DNA from: an uncultured Bacilli bacterium
Lineage (GTDB): Bacteria; Bacillota_I; Bacilli_A; RF39; UBA660
Length of the DNA: 49,565 nt
Assembly (NCBI GenBank): GCA_934096815.1
Contig: CAKOMY010000008.1
Span: 1-49,565, forward strand
Direction of reading: 5' to 3'
The notes under the pieces are model-generated. The model was not told the DNA's origin, searched no databases, and saw only the letters and a list, made by a program, of their open reading frames with translations. The position numbers and the translations under genes were made by a program. Shown piece by piece: positions 49,501-49,565 of the stretch. Position 1 is the first letter of the stretch, and each line of letters begins with the position of its first letter.

Positions 49501-49565
49501 TTGGCAACTACCTATTTTCGCATTCACTATCTTCGGCGTTTAAGTGCTTAACTTCTCTGTTCGGG
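49501..49565 (-). rRNA. rrf: 5S rRNA, 3' part, cut by the window edge
   Basis: On the minus strand: CCGAACAGAGAAGTTAAGC, CGCCGAAGATAGT and AAATAGGTAGTTGCCAA, the conserved loop B/C, loop and 3' stem of 5S rRNA. The end at about 49501 is followed by a run of 13 T. An rRNA operon should lie beyond the window. Between 49410 and 49500 I see nothing else. Confidence 0.9.

Noticed and set aside
1..49565. CRISPR array or insertion sequence
   Set aside because: No regularly spaced short repeats and no transposase were seen; the only long repeats are the kinase bodies, CnaB units and the direct repeats.

Overview
The window is AT-rich DNA (roughly three quarters A+T by eye) from a low-GC, endospore-forming Bacillota bacterium, probably a gut member of the class Bacilli related to Erysipelotrichales/RF39-type lineages. 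Reasons: the spo0A, spoIIGA-sigE, sigG, sigF-spoVAC-D-E, spoVIF, ylmC and cse60 sporulation set, a LexA of Bacillus type, lspA-rluD next to sigG as in Bacillus, and LPxTG-type surface biology. TGA acts as a stop and TGG encodes Trp, so this is not the Mollicutes code.

Layout. 1-1200: a frameshifted rlmN-like gene and a small ORF. 1200-9720: spo0A followed upstream by two consecutive two-gene cassettes, each an adenylate-forming acid:CoA-ligase-like enzyme plus a seven-helix membrane protein with a degenerate histidine-kinase/receiver body. The two kinase bodies are identical over 959 bp while the sensors and enzymes have diverged. 9850-11930: spoVIF, a 37-residue membrane peptide and proS. 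12060-17970: a surface locus with a sortase fused to a large predicted cytosolic domain, a membrane protein, a second sortase, a thioester adhesin with repeated CnaB domains and a tail-anchored protein. 18059-21777: a 3.6-kb mobilizable-element remnant (MobV relaxase, dUTPase-like protein, broken HD gene) flanked by 78-bp direct repeats, the right copy touching tRNA-Thr(CGT). 21790-30620: miaB, lexA with a divergent small membrane gene, assorted membrane and hydrolase genes, rhomboid protease, rluD, lspA, ylmC, sigG. 30620-31110: a gene-poor gap that looks like a convergent type I toxin-antitoxin locus. 31110-34660: sigE, spoIIGA, a prepilin-like protein, trmB. 34720-40920: coat-like protein, SpoVB-type flippase, cse60, tdk, a zinc-ribbon membrane protein, then spoVAE-D-C and a divergent sigF without spoIIAA/spoIIAB. 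41220-49410: RNase J, two ZIP transporters, a pseudouridine synthase, YebC, a hydrolase and the tsaD-rimI-tsaB-tsaE set. The right edge enters a 5S rRNA gene.

How parts fit: TTGTCGAA-type Spo0A boxes lie upstream of spo0A, spoIIGA and sigF, so the window holds a readable core of the Spo0A circuit, with sigF/sigE/sigG beneath it and the spoVA channel genes co-transcribed with sigF. The ligase/pseudokinase cassettes sit directly upstream of spo0A and may feed a membrane or acyl-derived signal into that decision; this is inference. Three genes are broken by single-base shifts at or near short homopolymer runs, which may be real decay or sequence error.
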